Numbered from the stretch's first letter, positions 1-5,865 are shown. The stretch: 6,056 nt of DNA from UMGS1696 sp964430105 (GCA_964430105.1 CAYSEF010000062.1:1-6056); one strand, 5' to 3'. Notes: generated by a model not told the origin, from the sequence alone. Made by a program: numbers and translations.

Positions 1-107
1 GTTTTAGTCTCCTTCATAGATGGTATAATTAATCATCACCTGCATTATTATGTAGTATAATAATGCAGGTGATGATTAATTATACCATCTATGAAGGAGA
101 CTAAAAC
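1..107. repeat. Long near-perfect palindrome at the window edge
   Basis: Bases 1-51 are the exact reverse complement of 57-107, leaving only five unpaired bases (52-56). The left arm starts at the first base of the window, so the repeat may extend further left. The right arm holds the ribosome site AAGGAGA (94-100) of the aldolase gene and stops two bases before its start codon, so a transcript crossing both arms would bury that site in a very stable hairpin. The lack of divergence between arms, and the coincidence with the sequence edge, fit a fold-back (chimeric or assembly) artefact at a contig end better than a selected regulatory element. A genuine cruciform or regulatory inverted repeat cannot be excluded from sequence alone. 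Confidence 0.95.
56..61 (+). promoter_or_regulatory. Candidate -10 box for the aldolase gene
   Basis: A perfect TATAAT starts at the centre of the palindrome, 47 bases before the preferred start codon at 109. Transcription would begin near base 68, so the RNA would lack the left arm and the ribosome site would stay free. The -35 position at 17-base spacing (33-38, TCATCA) matches the consensus at only three of six bases. If the left arm is an artefact, the real -35 region is not present in this window. Confidence 0.35.
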
Positions 108-108
108 C

Positions 109-1083
109 ATGGCAACCAGAAAAGGAAACCTTATGAGTGTCAGAGACGATATCAAGGTTCTCGACGCTACATTGCGCGACGGCGGTTTGTGCAACAACTT
201 TAAGTTCAGTGATGATTTTGTTCGCTCACTCTATAAAACAAATATCAAGAGTGGCGTTGATTATATGGAGTTCGGTTATAAGGCAGACTACGATCTGTTT
301 GACGAAAAAGAATTTGGCCCTTGGAAGTTCTGTAAGGAAGAGGACCTTCGTGCTATCGTTGGAGAAAATGTATCTGATATGAAGATAGCGGTTATGGCTG
401 ACGTAGGACGTTGCAATTTCCGTCGTGACTTCCTGCCTAAATCCGAATCGGTTATTGATATGGTTCGTGTTGCTTGCTATATCCACCAGATTCCCGCAGC
501 AATCGAAATGATTGAATATTTCCATGAGCTCGGTTATGAAACTACCTGTAATATCATGGCTATTTCTCAGGCGGGCGGTGCTCAGGTAGAAGAAGCGTTG
601 ACTATGCTTGCATCATCCTCTGTTGATGTTATTTATCTTGTAGACAGCTATGGTTCACTTTATCCTGAAAATGCATCCAATCTTGCTCAGACATACCTTG
701 AAATTGCTGAAAAGGCAGGCAAGAAAGTCGGATTCCATGCTCATAACAATCAGAATTTGGCGTTTGCAAATACCATTGACACACTTTCACGCGGCGTAAG
801 CTTCCTTGATGCAACTGTTCAGGGAATGGGACGTGGTGCCGGCAACTGTGCGATGGAATTGCTCCTCGGATTCCTGAAAAATCCAAAATATAATCTTTAC
901 AGCCTGCTCACATTTATTGAAAAATATATGATACCGCTTCGTAATTCCGGTGTTGTATGGGGCTATGACCTTCAGTATATGTTTACAGGTCAGCTCAACC
1001 GTCACCCAAGAGAAGCTATGGCATTTACAGCTGAGGGCAGAGACGATTATTGCGAATTCTACAAGGAACTGCTTGAACAGTAA
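109..1083 (+). CDS. Aldolase catalytic domain protein (DRE-TIM metallolyase / HMGL-like family)
   Basis: This is a 324-residue cytoplasmic TIM-barrel enzyme of the HMG-CoA lyase-like family, which includes 4-hydroxy-2-oxovalerate aldolase and the isopropylmalate and citramalate synthases. These enzymes make or break C-C bonds next to a carbonyl using a divalent metal. The family signature is at residues 19-26 (DATLRDGG, with the Arg-Asp pair of strand 1), and the metal-binding HAHN is at 210-213. A glycine-rich GMGRGAGN follows, as in related aldolases. The protein lacks the C-terminal regulatory domain of isopropylmalate synthase, and its substrate is unknown. The start at 109 is preferred because AAGGAGA lies eight bases upstream. 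An in-frame ATG at 91 has no ribosome site, and ATG 133, preceded by AAAGGAAA, is a possible alternative. The gene looks single; its upstream neighbours are outside the window. Confidence 0.85.
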   Translation: MATRKGNLMSVRDDIKVLDATLRDGGLCNNFKFSDDFVRSLYKTNIKSGVDYMEFGYKADYDLFDEKEFGPWKFCKEEDLRAIVGENVSDMKIAVMADVGRCNFRRDFLPKSESVIDMVRVACYIHQIPAAIEMIEYFHELGYETTCNIMAISQAGGAQVEEALTMLASSSVDVIYLVDSYGSLYPENASNLAQTYLEIAEKAGKKVGFHAHNNQNLAFANTIDTLSRGVSFLDATVQGMGRGAGNCAMELLLGFLKNPKYNLYSLLTFIEKYMIPLRNSGVVWGYDLQYMFTGQLNRHPREAMAFTAEGRDDYCEFYKELLEQ

Positions 1084-1093
1084 TTTTCATGTA

Positions 1094-1132
1094 AAAAAAC
1101 CTCGTGGTCTAAAATCGATCATGAGGTTTTTT
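1094..1132. terminator. Bidirectional hairpin terminator between aldolase and exonuclease genes
   Basis: A 13-base-pair stem (1094-1106 with 1120-1132, one G-U pair) encloses a 13-base loop. The outer part of the stem is A-rich on the left and T-rich on the right, so each direction of transcription meets a U tract after the GC-rich core ACCTCGTG/CATGAGGT. It lies in the 55-base gap between two convergent genes and can end both transcripts. Confidence 0.85.
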
Positions 1133-1138
1133 GTTGTT

Positions 1139-1891
1139 TTATAGCTCAATTTCTATTCCGACAGGGCAGTGGTCGCTTCCCATAATTTCACCCAAGATGA
1201 AGCTGTCGTGTACTTTTTCAAAAATGCGGTTCGATACAACAAAATAATCAATACGCCAACCGACATTTTTCTCCCTCGCCTTCATCATGTAGCTCCACCA
1301 GCTGTATTCCACTTTATCGGGGTAAAGAGCACGGAAGGTGTCTGTGAATCCGCAGTTGAGCAGTGCCGTAAATTTACTGCGTTCTTCGTCAGAAAATCCT
1401 GCGCTTTTGTGATTTGTTTTTGGATTTTTAAGGTCTATTTCCTCATGCGCTACATTGAGATCACCGCAGTAGATAACAGGCTTTTTTGAGTCAAGCGAAA
1501 TGATATAATCGCGTAAAGCATCCTCCCACGACATACGGTAATCAATTCGTGCAAGTTCTCGCTGTGAGTTCGGTGTATAGACATTGAGTAGGTAAAAATT
1601 CTCGTATTCCAGTGTTATTGCTCGACCTTCGGTGTCGTGTTCGGGAATGTCTATGCCATATTTTACCGATAAAGGCTCGTGTTTGGTGAATATCGCTGTT
1701 CCGGAATAGCCTTTTTTCTGTGCGCTGTTCCAAAACTGATGATATCCTTCTGCATTAAAATCTGCTTGACCAATCTGCATTTTTGTTTCCTGCACACAGA
1801 AGAAATCCGCATCTGTCGATTTGAAGAAGTCGTCAAAACCTTTTCCAAGACAGGCCCTAAAACCGTTTACATTCCACGAGATGAATTTCAT
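1139..1891 (-). CDS. exoA: Exodeoxyribonuclease III (ExoA/Xth family AP endonuclease)
   Basis: This is a 250-residue protein of the endonuclease/exonuclease/phosphatase fold, about the length of Bacillus subtilis ExoA. The family cleaves DNA at abasic sites and removes 3' blocking groups during base excision repair, using Mg2+. All expected active-site blocks are present: WNVNG with Asn7, QETK with Glu35, NVYTPN with Tyr105, CGDLNVAH with Asp144 and Asn146, GWRIDY with Asp215, and GSDHCPV with Asp240 and His241. There is no signal peptide, so it is cytoplasmic. ATG 1891 is preceded on its strand by AAAGGAAA at suitable spacing. It is a single gene, convergent with the aldolase and divergent from the radical SAM gene. 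The functional assignment is secure from motifs; the symbol xth would be equally valid. Confidence 0.96.
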   Translation of the reverse strand: MKFISWNVNGFRACLGKGFDDFFKSTDADFFCVQETKMQIGQADFNAEGYHQFWNSAQKKGYSGTAIFTKHEPLSVKYGIDIPEHDTEGRAITLEYENFYLLNVYTPNSQRELARIDYRMSWEDALRDYIISLDSKKPVIYCGDLNVAHEEIDLKNPKTNHKSAGFSDEERSKFTALLNCGFTDTFRALYPDKVEYSWWSYMMKAREKNVGWRIDYFVVSNRIFEKVHDSFILGEIMGSDHCPVGIEIEL

Positions 1892-1923
1892 AACATATTT
1901 CCTTTGCGATTATTGATGTATAC

Positions 1924-1932
1924 ATTATATCA
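1924..1932 (-). promoter_or_regulatory. Extended -10 promoter of the exonuclease gene
   Basis: On the minus strand this reads TGATATAAT, an extended -10 (TGn plus a perfect TATAAT), 32 bases before the start codon, with transcription expected near 1917. The -35 position at 17-base spacing matches only three of six bases. A TTGACA nearby is only nine bases from the -10, too close to serve as its -35. Extended -10 promoters tolerate a poor -35. Confidence 0.65.
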
Positions 1933-1968
1933 CAAATCTGTCAAAAATTCTATGACAATACGATATTC

Positions 1969-1997
1969 TTGACAAAACAGGTCATATATACTATAAT
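1969..1997 (+). promoter_or_regulatory. Full-consensus promoter of the leader ORF / radical SAM unit
   Basis: TTGACA (1969-1974) and TATAAT (1992-1997) are separated by exactly 17 bases, the ideal vegetative sigma-factor promoter. Transcription should begin near 2004, just upstream of AAGGAG at 2008-2013. It is the strongest-looking promoter in the window. No operator-like repeat overlaps it. Confidence 0.88.
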
Positions 1998-2014
1998 GAA
2001 ATAAAAAAAGGAGT

Positions 2015-2062
2015 TTCGGAGACGGATGAAGCTAAATCTGACATTCAGAGAAATTCTCCGAA
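2015..2062 (+). promoter_or_regulatory. Inverted repeat in the 5' leader of the radical SAM unit
   Basis: TTCGGAGA (2015-2022) is perfectly complementary to TCTCCGAA (2055-2062), with 32 bases between. In RNA the left arm would hide the GGAG (2018-2021) just before the leader ORF start, and most of that ORF would sit in the loop. It could tune translation of the leader ORF and hence of the gene behind it. An eight-base match over this distance could also be chance. Confidence 0.3.
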
Positions 2063-2079
2063 CAGAGCAACGAGAGTAA
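2026..2079 (+). CDS. 17-residue leader ORF abutting the radical SAM gene
   Basis: This ORF encodes MKLNLTFREILRTEQRE. Two possible ribosome sites precede it: AAGGAG at 2008-2013 (12 bases away, rather far) and GGAG at 2018-2021 (four bases away, rather near). Its TAA stop directly precedes the ATG of the radical SAM gene in the same frame. That gene has only a weak GAGAG of its own, so ribosomes ending here would re-start there (translational coupling). The peptide has no cysteine, no run of one amino acid that would suggest classical attenuation, and no recognisable leader motif of a modified peptide. It is most simply a coupling or leader ORF. A peptide substrate for the neighbouring enzyme is conceivable but unsupported. 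Confidence 0.45.
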   Translation: MKLNLTFREILRTEQRE

Positions 2080-2931
2080 ATGATACCCAAAAAAGCATAT
2101 TTAGAAATAACAAACGCCTGTAACCTTGCTTGCACATTCTGCCATGGAACAAAAAGAAAGCTTCGATTCATAACACGGGAAGAGTTTGAAAGAGCAGCAA
2201 CTGAGCTTCGAAGCTATGCGGAGTATCTGTATTTTCATTTGATGGGAGAACCGCTTCTTCATCCGGAGCTTGCGGAATTTTTTGATATAGCAGGTGAGCT
2301 TGGCTTTAAGGTCGTGCTTACCACAAACGGAACATTGCTAAAGAAAAAATCGGATATTCTGCTCAATGCAAATTCGCTATATAAGGTCAGTATATCGCTT
2401 CATTCCTATGAGGTCAATCATATCAACGTCACACTTGACGAATATTTGAATGATTGCTTTGAGTTTTGTGCAAAAGCAGCTGAGTCGGGAAAGATCGCAG
2501 TCATGAGACTTTGGAATATTGGCGGCGAAAATTCACTTAACGATGAAATAATCGCAAAAATGCATTCGTTTTTTGATGAAGATGAGAACTATGAATGGAA
2601 ACAAACATACAGTGGTTATAGAATCCGCAATAAAGTGTATTTGGAATGGGGAGAAAAATTTGACTGGCCTGACGAAGGTGCCGAATTACTCGGTGATACA
2701 CATTCCTGCTATGGCTTGCGTAATCAGGTAGGCGTTCTCAGCGATGGTACAGTAGTTCCTTGTTGCCTTGATGCTGACGGTGTTATTGCACTCGGAAATA
2801 TTTTCACCACTCCGCTGTCTGAAATACTTTCGTCCGAGAGAGCAGTCGAATTGAAAAAATCGTTTGAAAACAGACGTATAACTGAAGATCTGTGTAAACG
2901 GTGTGGATACGCAGTCATGAAAAAATATTAA
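2080..2931 (+). CDS. Radical SAM/SPASM-type domain protein, function unknown
   Basis: This 283-residue cytoplasmic iron-sulfur enzyme binds a [4Fe-4S] cluster through Cys14, Cys18 and Cys21 (CNLACTFC, the CX3CX2C motif) and should cleave S-adenosylmethionine to form a 5'-deoxyadenosyl radical. HLMGEP (residues 53-58) supplies the GEP-type SAM-binding motif, and TTNGT follows at 81-85. The C-terminal part has further cysteines, Cys210, Cys228/229, Cys272 and Cys275, in a SPASM/Twitch-like arrangement (SDGTVVPCC, then LCKRC) able to hold an auxiliary cluster. Stand-alone proteins of this type occur across Firmicutes without a known substrate. SPASM proteins often modify peptides, but no clear precursor or exporter lies nearby. 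The start is fixed by the stop of the leader ORF immediately upstream. A strong promoter precedes the unit and a terminator follows. Confidence 0.88.
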   Translation: MIPKKAYLEITNACNLACTFCHGTKRKLRFITREEFERAATELRSYAEYLYFHLMGEPLLHPELAEFFDIAGELGFKVVLTTNGTLLKKKSDILLNANSLYKVSISLHSYEVNHINVTLDEYLNDCFEFCAKAAESGKIAVMRLWNIGGENSLNDEIIAKMHSFFDEDENYEWKQTYSGYRIRNKVYLEWGEKFDWPDEGAELLGDTHSCYGLRNQVGVLSDGTVVPCCLDADGVIALGNIFTTPLSEILSSERAVELKKSFENRRITEDLCKRCGYAVMKKY

Positions 2932-2936
2932 ACAGT

Positions 2937-3001
2937 AAAAAAGAGGCTGTTTGCGATAATGGAAACTATTTCCAAAACCTGCAACCAGCCTCAGTTTTTT
3001 T
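2937..3001. terminator. Bidirectional structured terminator between radical SAM and GH43 genes
   Basis: GAGGCTG (2943-2949) pairs with CAGCCTC (2986-2992); after one mismatch, TTGC/GCAA extends the stem. Inside is a second small hairpin, GGAAA-CTA-TTTCC (2961-2973). A run of T (2995-3001) follows on the plus strand and a run of A (2937-2942) precedes, giving a U tract in both directions. It fills the gap between convergent genes and should end both transcripts. Confidence 0.8.
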
Positions 3002-3006
3002 GTTGT

Positions 3007-3897
3007 TTAGATATCCCAAACGAGAGTTCCGTTTTCTTCCTTTATCGGAACAAAGATAGGAGTTTCGGGACGACCGTTTTTCTGATCGTTGGGTGAATGA
3101 AGGGAGAGGTACATTTTTCCGTCAAGTGCAGTGAAAAGCATACCATGTCCACCATCGAAATCGCCTGTATAGTTTTTGGAATACAGCAATTCTTCATCCT
3201 GTTCCCATTTTCCGTCAAGCTTGCCTGATTTGCTTCGTGCAATACCTACAGCATATCCGGCATTATCCCAGTTTGACCACAACATGAGAAGCTGACCGTC
3301 AGCAGTCGTGTACATCCAGCAACCGTCAGTTATGCCATTTTGAGTCCATTTGGCATCATCTGCTCGGAAAAGCTCTATCGGCTCAGAAATAAATCTGCTG
3401 AGATCATCGGAAAGCTTTGCAGCCGCCATTGTACCGATACCATCAGCCATAGAAGTCCATTCGTGAACAAAGACCATCCACGGCTGACCGTCAGGATCGA
3501 TGTAAAATGTTCCGTCAATAGCATCCCAATCTGACGGAGTTAGTTGACCATCGGTAATTTCCACAAACGGGCCTTCCGGTGATTCAGACTTGAATATTGC
3601 ACATCCACGGTGCTTTGTTTTAACTGAATGATAGGTTGTGAACATATAGTATGCTCCGTTATAGCGATGAACCTCAGGTGCCCAGTGACAGCCATCTGAT
3701 TCTGTCGGTACTTGAACTACACATCCGAGATCCTCCCAGTCACCGTCAAGAGAACCGCTTGTGTTCTTATAGCATCTCCAGCCTGTACCGTAGGCATAGT
3801 ATGTACCGTTTTCAACCAATACGCAAGGGTCGCGAAGCTGATTTATTTTTGATACAATAACAGCATCGCTGTACTTATTTTGACATATATTATTCAT
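3007..3897 (-). CDS. Cytoplasmic glycoside hydrolase family 43-type protein
   Basis: This is a 296-residue, single-domain five-bladed propeller glycosidase of the GH43 type (beta-xylosidase, alpha-L-arabinofuranosidase and arabinanase activities). Visible landmarks are LRDP with the predicted general base Asp23, HWAPEV at 71-76, DAIDGTFY with Asp128 as the pKa-modulating acid, and GGHGM with His251, which lines the active-site centre in this family. Where a typical member has the general acid Glu, this protein reads ITDGCWMY with Asp191. There is no signal peptide or carbohydrate-binding module, so it should act on imported oligosaccharides. No transporter or regulator is adjacent. The start is supported by GGAG seven bases upstream on its strand. 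The family call is firm; the exact substrate is unknown. Confidence 0.87.
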   Translation of the reverse strand: MNNICQNKYSDAVIVSKINQLRDPCVLVENGTYYAYGTGWRCYKNTSGSLDGDWEDLGCVVQVPTESDGCHWAPEVHRYNGAYYMFTTYHSVKTKHRGCAIFKSESPEGPFVEITDGQLTPSDWDAIDGTFYIDPDGQPWMVFVHEWTSMADGIGTMAAAKLSDDLSRFISEPIELFRADDAKWTQNGITDGCWMYTTADGQLLMLWSNWDNAGYAVGIARSKSGKLDGKWEQDEELLYSKNYTGDFDGGHGMLFTALDGKMYLSLHSPNDQKNGRPETPIFVPIKEENGTLVWDI

Positions 3898-3931
3898 GTT
3901 TTTTCTCCGTTAGAGTTTTTTGTTATATTAG

Positions 3932-3960
3932 AGTATAGCATTTATGTTTTAATATGTCAA
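3932..3960 (-). promoter_or_regulatory. Promoter of the GH43 gene
   Basis: On the minus strand TTGACA (3955-3960) is followed after 17 bases by TATACT (3932-3937), a near-perfect vegetative promoter. The start of transcription is expected about 28 bases ahead of the coding region. No catabolite-repression (cre-like) palindrome or sugar-regulator operator was recognised by eye. Confidence 0.8.
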
Positions 3961-4119
3961 TAATTATTAAAATAAAATATCGTATTTGACACAAAATCAT
4001 CATATCATACAAATAAATTGAAATAATTCATTTTATTGAAATACAAACAATATCTTAACATTTGTGTGATAAAATAAAGGTGGATTATTGTAGAAACTTG
4101 AGACTGAGAGGGGTATGAC
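3961..4119 (+). other. AT-rich divergent intergenic region upstream of the membrane protein
   Basis: This very AT-rich stretch lies between the GH43 promoter and the membrane-protein gene. It contains TTGACA at 3986-3991 with only a weak TACAAA 16 bases later, and a TAAAAT at 4070-4075 without a good -35. No convincing promoter can therefore be placed, although the gene needs one here. GAGAGGGG at 4106-4113 is the ribosome site for the gene starting at 4120. No riboswitch, repeat or small ORF was recognised. Confidence 0.4.
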
Positions 4120-5013
4120 ATGAAATACGATCGTCAAAAAATAATCAAATTTTTTCAGCTTCCGTTATGGCTTGTTATACTGATGGTAATTGTGAGTGCA
4201 TCAGCTCTTGTGTTTGTTTTTGTTAATGATATGGACTCTCATCCTATAGCGTATTTTGTCTATGTTTTGTCGTTTTACACATTGATTGTCATGGTGTTTG
4301 ATTTTGTCTGCGTGTTGCCATCACATTATCGCAAGGTTAAACGTGTGATATATGATAATAAATATAGCGGACGATATATGACCGATGTTGCGTTTAAGAA
4401 TCATGTATTGCTTTATTGTTCGCTTACTGTAAATCTGTTATATGTAGCTGTGAATCTTATATCCGGCATAATTTATAATAGTATATGGTTTATGATATTG
4501 GCAGGATATTATGTTATTCTTTCAGTAATGCGCTTTTTGCTGGTAAGATATTATCGATCGAATACTATAGGGCAGAGTAGGGTAGCTGAGCTGAAAAGGT
4601 CAAGGCTGTGTGCAATAATACTACTGTTTGTGAATATTTATCTTTCATGTGGCGTGTTGATGATGCTTTATCAAAACAAAGGCTTTGAATATAACGGAAT
4701 TCTTATTTATATTATGGCTATATACACGTTCTATGTCACAATTTCAGCGATACGAAATTGTATCAAATATAAAAAATATCAGAGTCCTGTTATGTCAACG
4801 TCTAAGGTTATAAGCTTGGCTGCCGCACTTGTGTCAATGCTGTCTTTGGAAACAGCTATGCTTGCACAGTTTGGTTCGGATATGGATGAATTTTCGAGGA
4901 AATTATTTATAGCCCTGACAGGTGCCGGTATCAGCGTGATAGTTATTGCTATGTCAGTATATATGATAGCTCGTGCCTCAAGTGAAATAAAAGAAGTCGA
5001 AAAATCGGAATGA
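4120..5013 (+). CDS. Integral membrane protein with about eight helices, function unknown
   Basis: The 297-residue product is not recognised. Hydrophobic segments lie near residues 15-35, 42-66, 94-119, 121-143, 161-184, 191-213, 228-251 and 260-284, so about eight membrane helices are expected. Basic patches at 71-81 (RKVKR region), 143-163 and 212-220 would be cytoplasmic loops. Both ends appear to face the cytoplasm, with a charged C-terminal tail ending EIKEVEKSE. No catalytic motif, transporter signature, nucleotide-binding site or cysteine motif is visible. Tandem helix pairs hint at a 4+4 arrangement, but no clear internal repeat is seen. GAGAGGGG precedes the start. It is flanked by a divergent GH43 gene and a convergent PAP2 gene, so context gives no function. 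Confidence 0.8.
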   Translation: MKYDRQKIIKFFQLPLWLVILMVIVSASALVFVFVNDMDSHPIAYFVYVLSFYTLIVMVFDFVCVLPSHYRKVKRVIYDNKYSGRYMTDVAFKNHVLLYCSLTVNLLYVAVNLISGIIYNSIWFMILAGYYVILSVMRFLLVRYYRSNTIGQSRVAELKRSRLCAIILLFVNIYLSCGVLMMLYQNKGFEYNGILIYIMAIYTFYVTISAIRNCIKYKKYQSPVMSTSKVISLAAALVSMLSLETAMLAQFGSDMDEFSRKLFIALTGAGISVIVIAMSVYMIARASSEIKEVEKSE

Positions 5014-5036
5014 TACACCGATTCATCGACTTTTTT
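4994..5036. terminator. Terminator overlapping the stop codon of the membrane protein gene
   Basis: AAGTCGA (4994-5000) pairs with TCGACTT (5026-5032), and AATCGG (5003-5008) pairs with CCGATT (5018-5023), separated by a two-base internal loop; the hairpin loop is 5009-5017. A T run (5031-5036) follows. The stop codon (5011-5013) lies inside the hairpin loop, so the last codons form the left arm. Read leftward, the tail is a weaker T-rich CTTCTTTTA, so it may also serve the convergent PAP2 gene, whose stop codon is only a few bases away. Confidence 0.75.
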
Positions 5037-5037
5037 G

Positions 5038-5505
5038 TTATTTTATAAGAATGTAATACATTACAACAGCGTTTGTAATACCTAAAATAATACCCGCAAT
5101 TACCTGTACAGGTGTGTGACCGACAAATTCCTTTAGCTTTACTTCGGGGAGTTGTTTTGTGTCACTTAGTATGCTGAAGGAATTTATAAGCTCATTAAGC
5201 ACAACGGCTTGCTTTCCTGTTTCAAGACGTACTCCCATAGCATCATGACAGACTATTATCGCAAGGATCAAGCTAATAGCGAATTGGTGACTTCCTGTAC
5301 CGAATACCATTGCAGATATAGTTGCGAGAGAGGATACCGTTGCAGAATGTCCACTCGGCATACCTCCGTCACCAAACAAACGATGCAGATCAATTTCCTT
5401 GTTGATAACAGCATAAATGATAGTCTTTAGTATCTGAGCTAAGAACCATGACGATAAAGCCGTAAGAATAAACGGATTTGTGATCAGGTTATAAAAATGG
5501 TTCAT
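5038..5505 (-). CDS. Divergent PAP2 family membrane protein (DUF212, YuiD-like)
   Basis: This 155-residue small membrane protein belongs to the divergent PAP2 group (DUF212), to which B. subtilis YuiD belongs. Members resemble phosphatidic acid phosphatase/bromoperoxidase enzymes, which remove phosphate from lipid-type substrates at the membrane. The signature is GDGGMPSGHSA (residues 46-55, His53), followed by HDAMGVR (87-93) and GHTPVQVIAG (129-138). Hydrophobic segments near 11-33, 56-71, 76-90 and 133-153 suggest four helices. The length is normal for the family. AAAGG upstream on its strand supports the ATG at 5505. The family assignment is strong, but the reaction and substrate are not established. 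Confidence 0.93.
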   Translation of the reverse strand: MNHFYNLITNPFILTALSSWFLAQILKTIIYAVINKEIDLHRLFGDGGMPSGHSATVSSLATISAMVFGTGSHQFAISLILAIIVCHDAMGVRLETGKQAVVLNELINSFSILSDTKQLPEVKLKEFVGHTPVQVIAGIILGITNAVVMYYILIK

Positions 5506-5563
5506 TTTAACCGCCTTTTAATAATTCATTGAGTTTTTACTACCGCATTGTATCATTGCGTCT

Positions 5564-5592
5564 ATTATATCACAAAATCTTTCGTTCGTAAA
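5564..5592 (-). promoter_or_regulatory. Promoter of the PAP2 gene
   Basis: On the minus strand the sequence reads TTTACG (5587-5592, four of six -35 bases), 17 bases, then TATAAT (5564-5569), with TG one base ahead making an extended -10 (TGATATAAT). Transcription would start near 5557. A second, weaker extended -10, TGATACAAT, lies at 5547-5555. The -10 surroundings closely match those of the exonuclease promoter. Confidence 0.7.
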
Positions 5593-5611
5593 GAGAAAAT
5601 TTTGTTGTCAG

Positions 5612-5617
5612 TATAAT
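5612..5617 (+). promoter_or_regulatory. Candidate -10 box for the small ORF and recombinase
   Basis: There is a perfect TATAAT 56 bases ahead of the small ORF start. The -35 position at 17-base spacing (5589-5594, TAAAGA) is a poor match and overlaps the -35 region of the divergent PAP2 promoter. It is the best visible candidate for rightward transcription in this gap. Confidence 0.35.
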
Positions 5618-5673
5618 CACTGATTAAAATGGGAATAATACACTTATATCATAAAAAGAAACGGAAAATTACG

Positions 5674-5835
5674 ATGAAAGTAAAAAGATATTTGAATGAT
5701 ACGCTGATAAGCAGGGAAGAACTGTATTCACAGAAAATCGTTAATGATACGTTAAATCGAATTTTTACCAATGTAAAGAAGCGTATTGATATGCAGGATA
5801 AAACACAAAATATCCATAACACAGTAGCCTCGTAA
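5674..5835 (+). CDS. 53-residue small ORF upstream of the recombinase
   Basis: The product is a basic, polar 53-residue peptide beginning MKVKRYLNDTLISREEL, with a likely amphipathic helix over residues 16-40 (YSQKIVNDTLNRIFTNVKKR region). It is not recognised and has no membrane segment, cysteines or obvious DNA-binding motif. ATG 5674 is preferred over an in-frame ATG at 5629 that has no ribosome site; even so, the site here (ACGGAAAA) is weak. The recombinase gene starts 30 bases after its stop on the same strand, with a hairpin between. It may be a small accessory gene of the mobile element or a translated leader. Whether it is truly a protein-coding gene is uncertain. Confidence 0.5.
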   Translation: MKVKRYLNDTLISREELYSQKIVNDTLNRIFTNVKKRIDMQDKTQNIHNTVAS

Positions 5836-5852
5836 GAATGGGGCTATTTTTT
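5825..5852 (+). terminator. Weak hairpin with U tract between the small ORF and the recombinase
   Basis: TAGCCT (5825-5830) pairs with GGGCTA (5841-5846, last pair G-U) around a ten-base loop, followed by six T. The stop codon of the small ORF falls in the loop. With only six pairs it is likely a partial terminator. It could limit read-through into the recombinase gene, or be melted or covered by ribosomes translating the small ORF. Confidence 0.5.
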
Positions 5853-5865
5853 ATAGGGGGATAAT

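Noticed and set aside
1..107. Palindrome as an insertion-sequence end or CRISPR repeat
   Set aside because: There is no transposase, target-site duplication or repeated unit with spacers; it is one inverted repeat at the window edge.
91..108. ATG at 91 as the start of the aldolase gene, adding six residues
   Set aside because: It has no ribosome site upstream and its codons overlap the AAGGAGA that properly serves ATG 109.
2026..2079. Calling the 17-residue ORF a modified-peptide (RiPP) precursor
   Set aside because: It has no cysteines, no recognisable leader/core division and no exporter or protease nearby, and the radical SAM protein belongs to a stand-alone type; only a leader or coupling role is reasonable without comparative data.
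1950..2171. 73-codon minus-strand ORF across the radical SAM leader and 5' end
   Set aside because: It covers a perfect plus-strand promoter and the strongly supported CX3CX2C coding region; it is a shadow ORF without a family match.
3986..4013. TTGACA-16-TACAAA as the promoter of the membrane protein gene
   Set aside because: The -10 matches only four of six bases and lies over 100 bases from the gene in very AT-rich DNA where such matches are expected by chance.
5629..5673. Upstream ATG extending the 53-residue small ORF to 68 residues
   Set aside because: No ribosome site precedes it, and it lies only about a dozen bases after the candidate -10 box.
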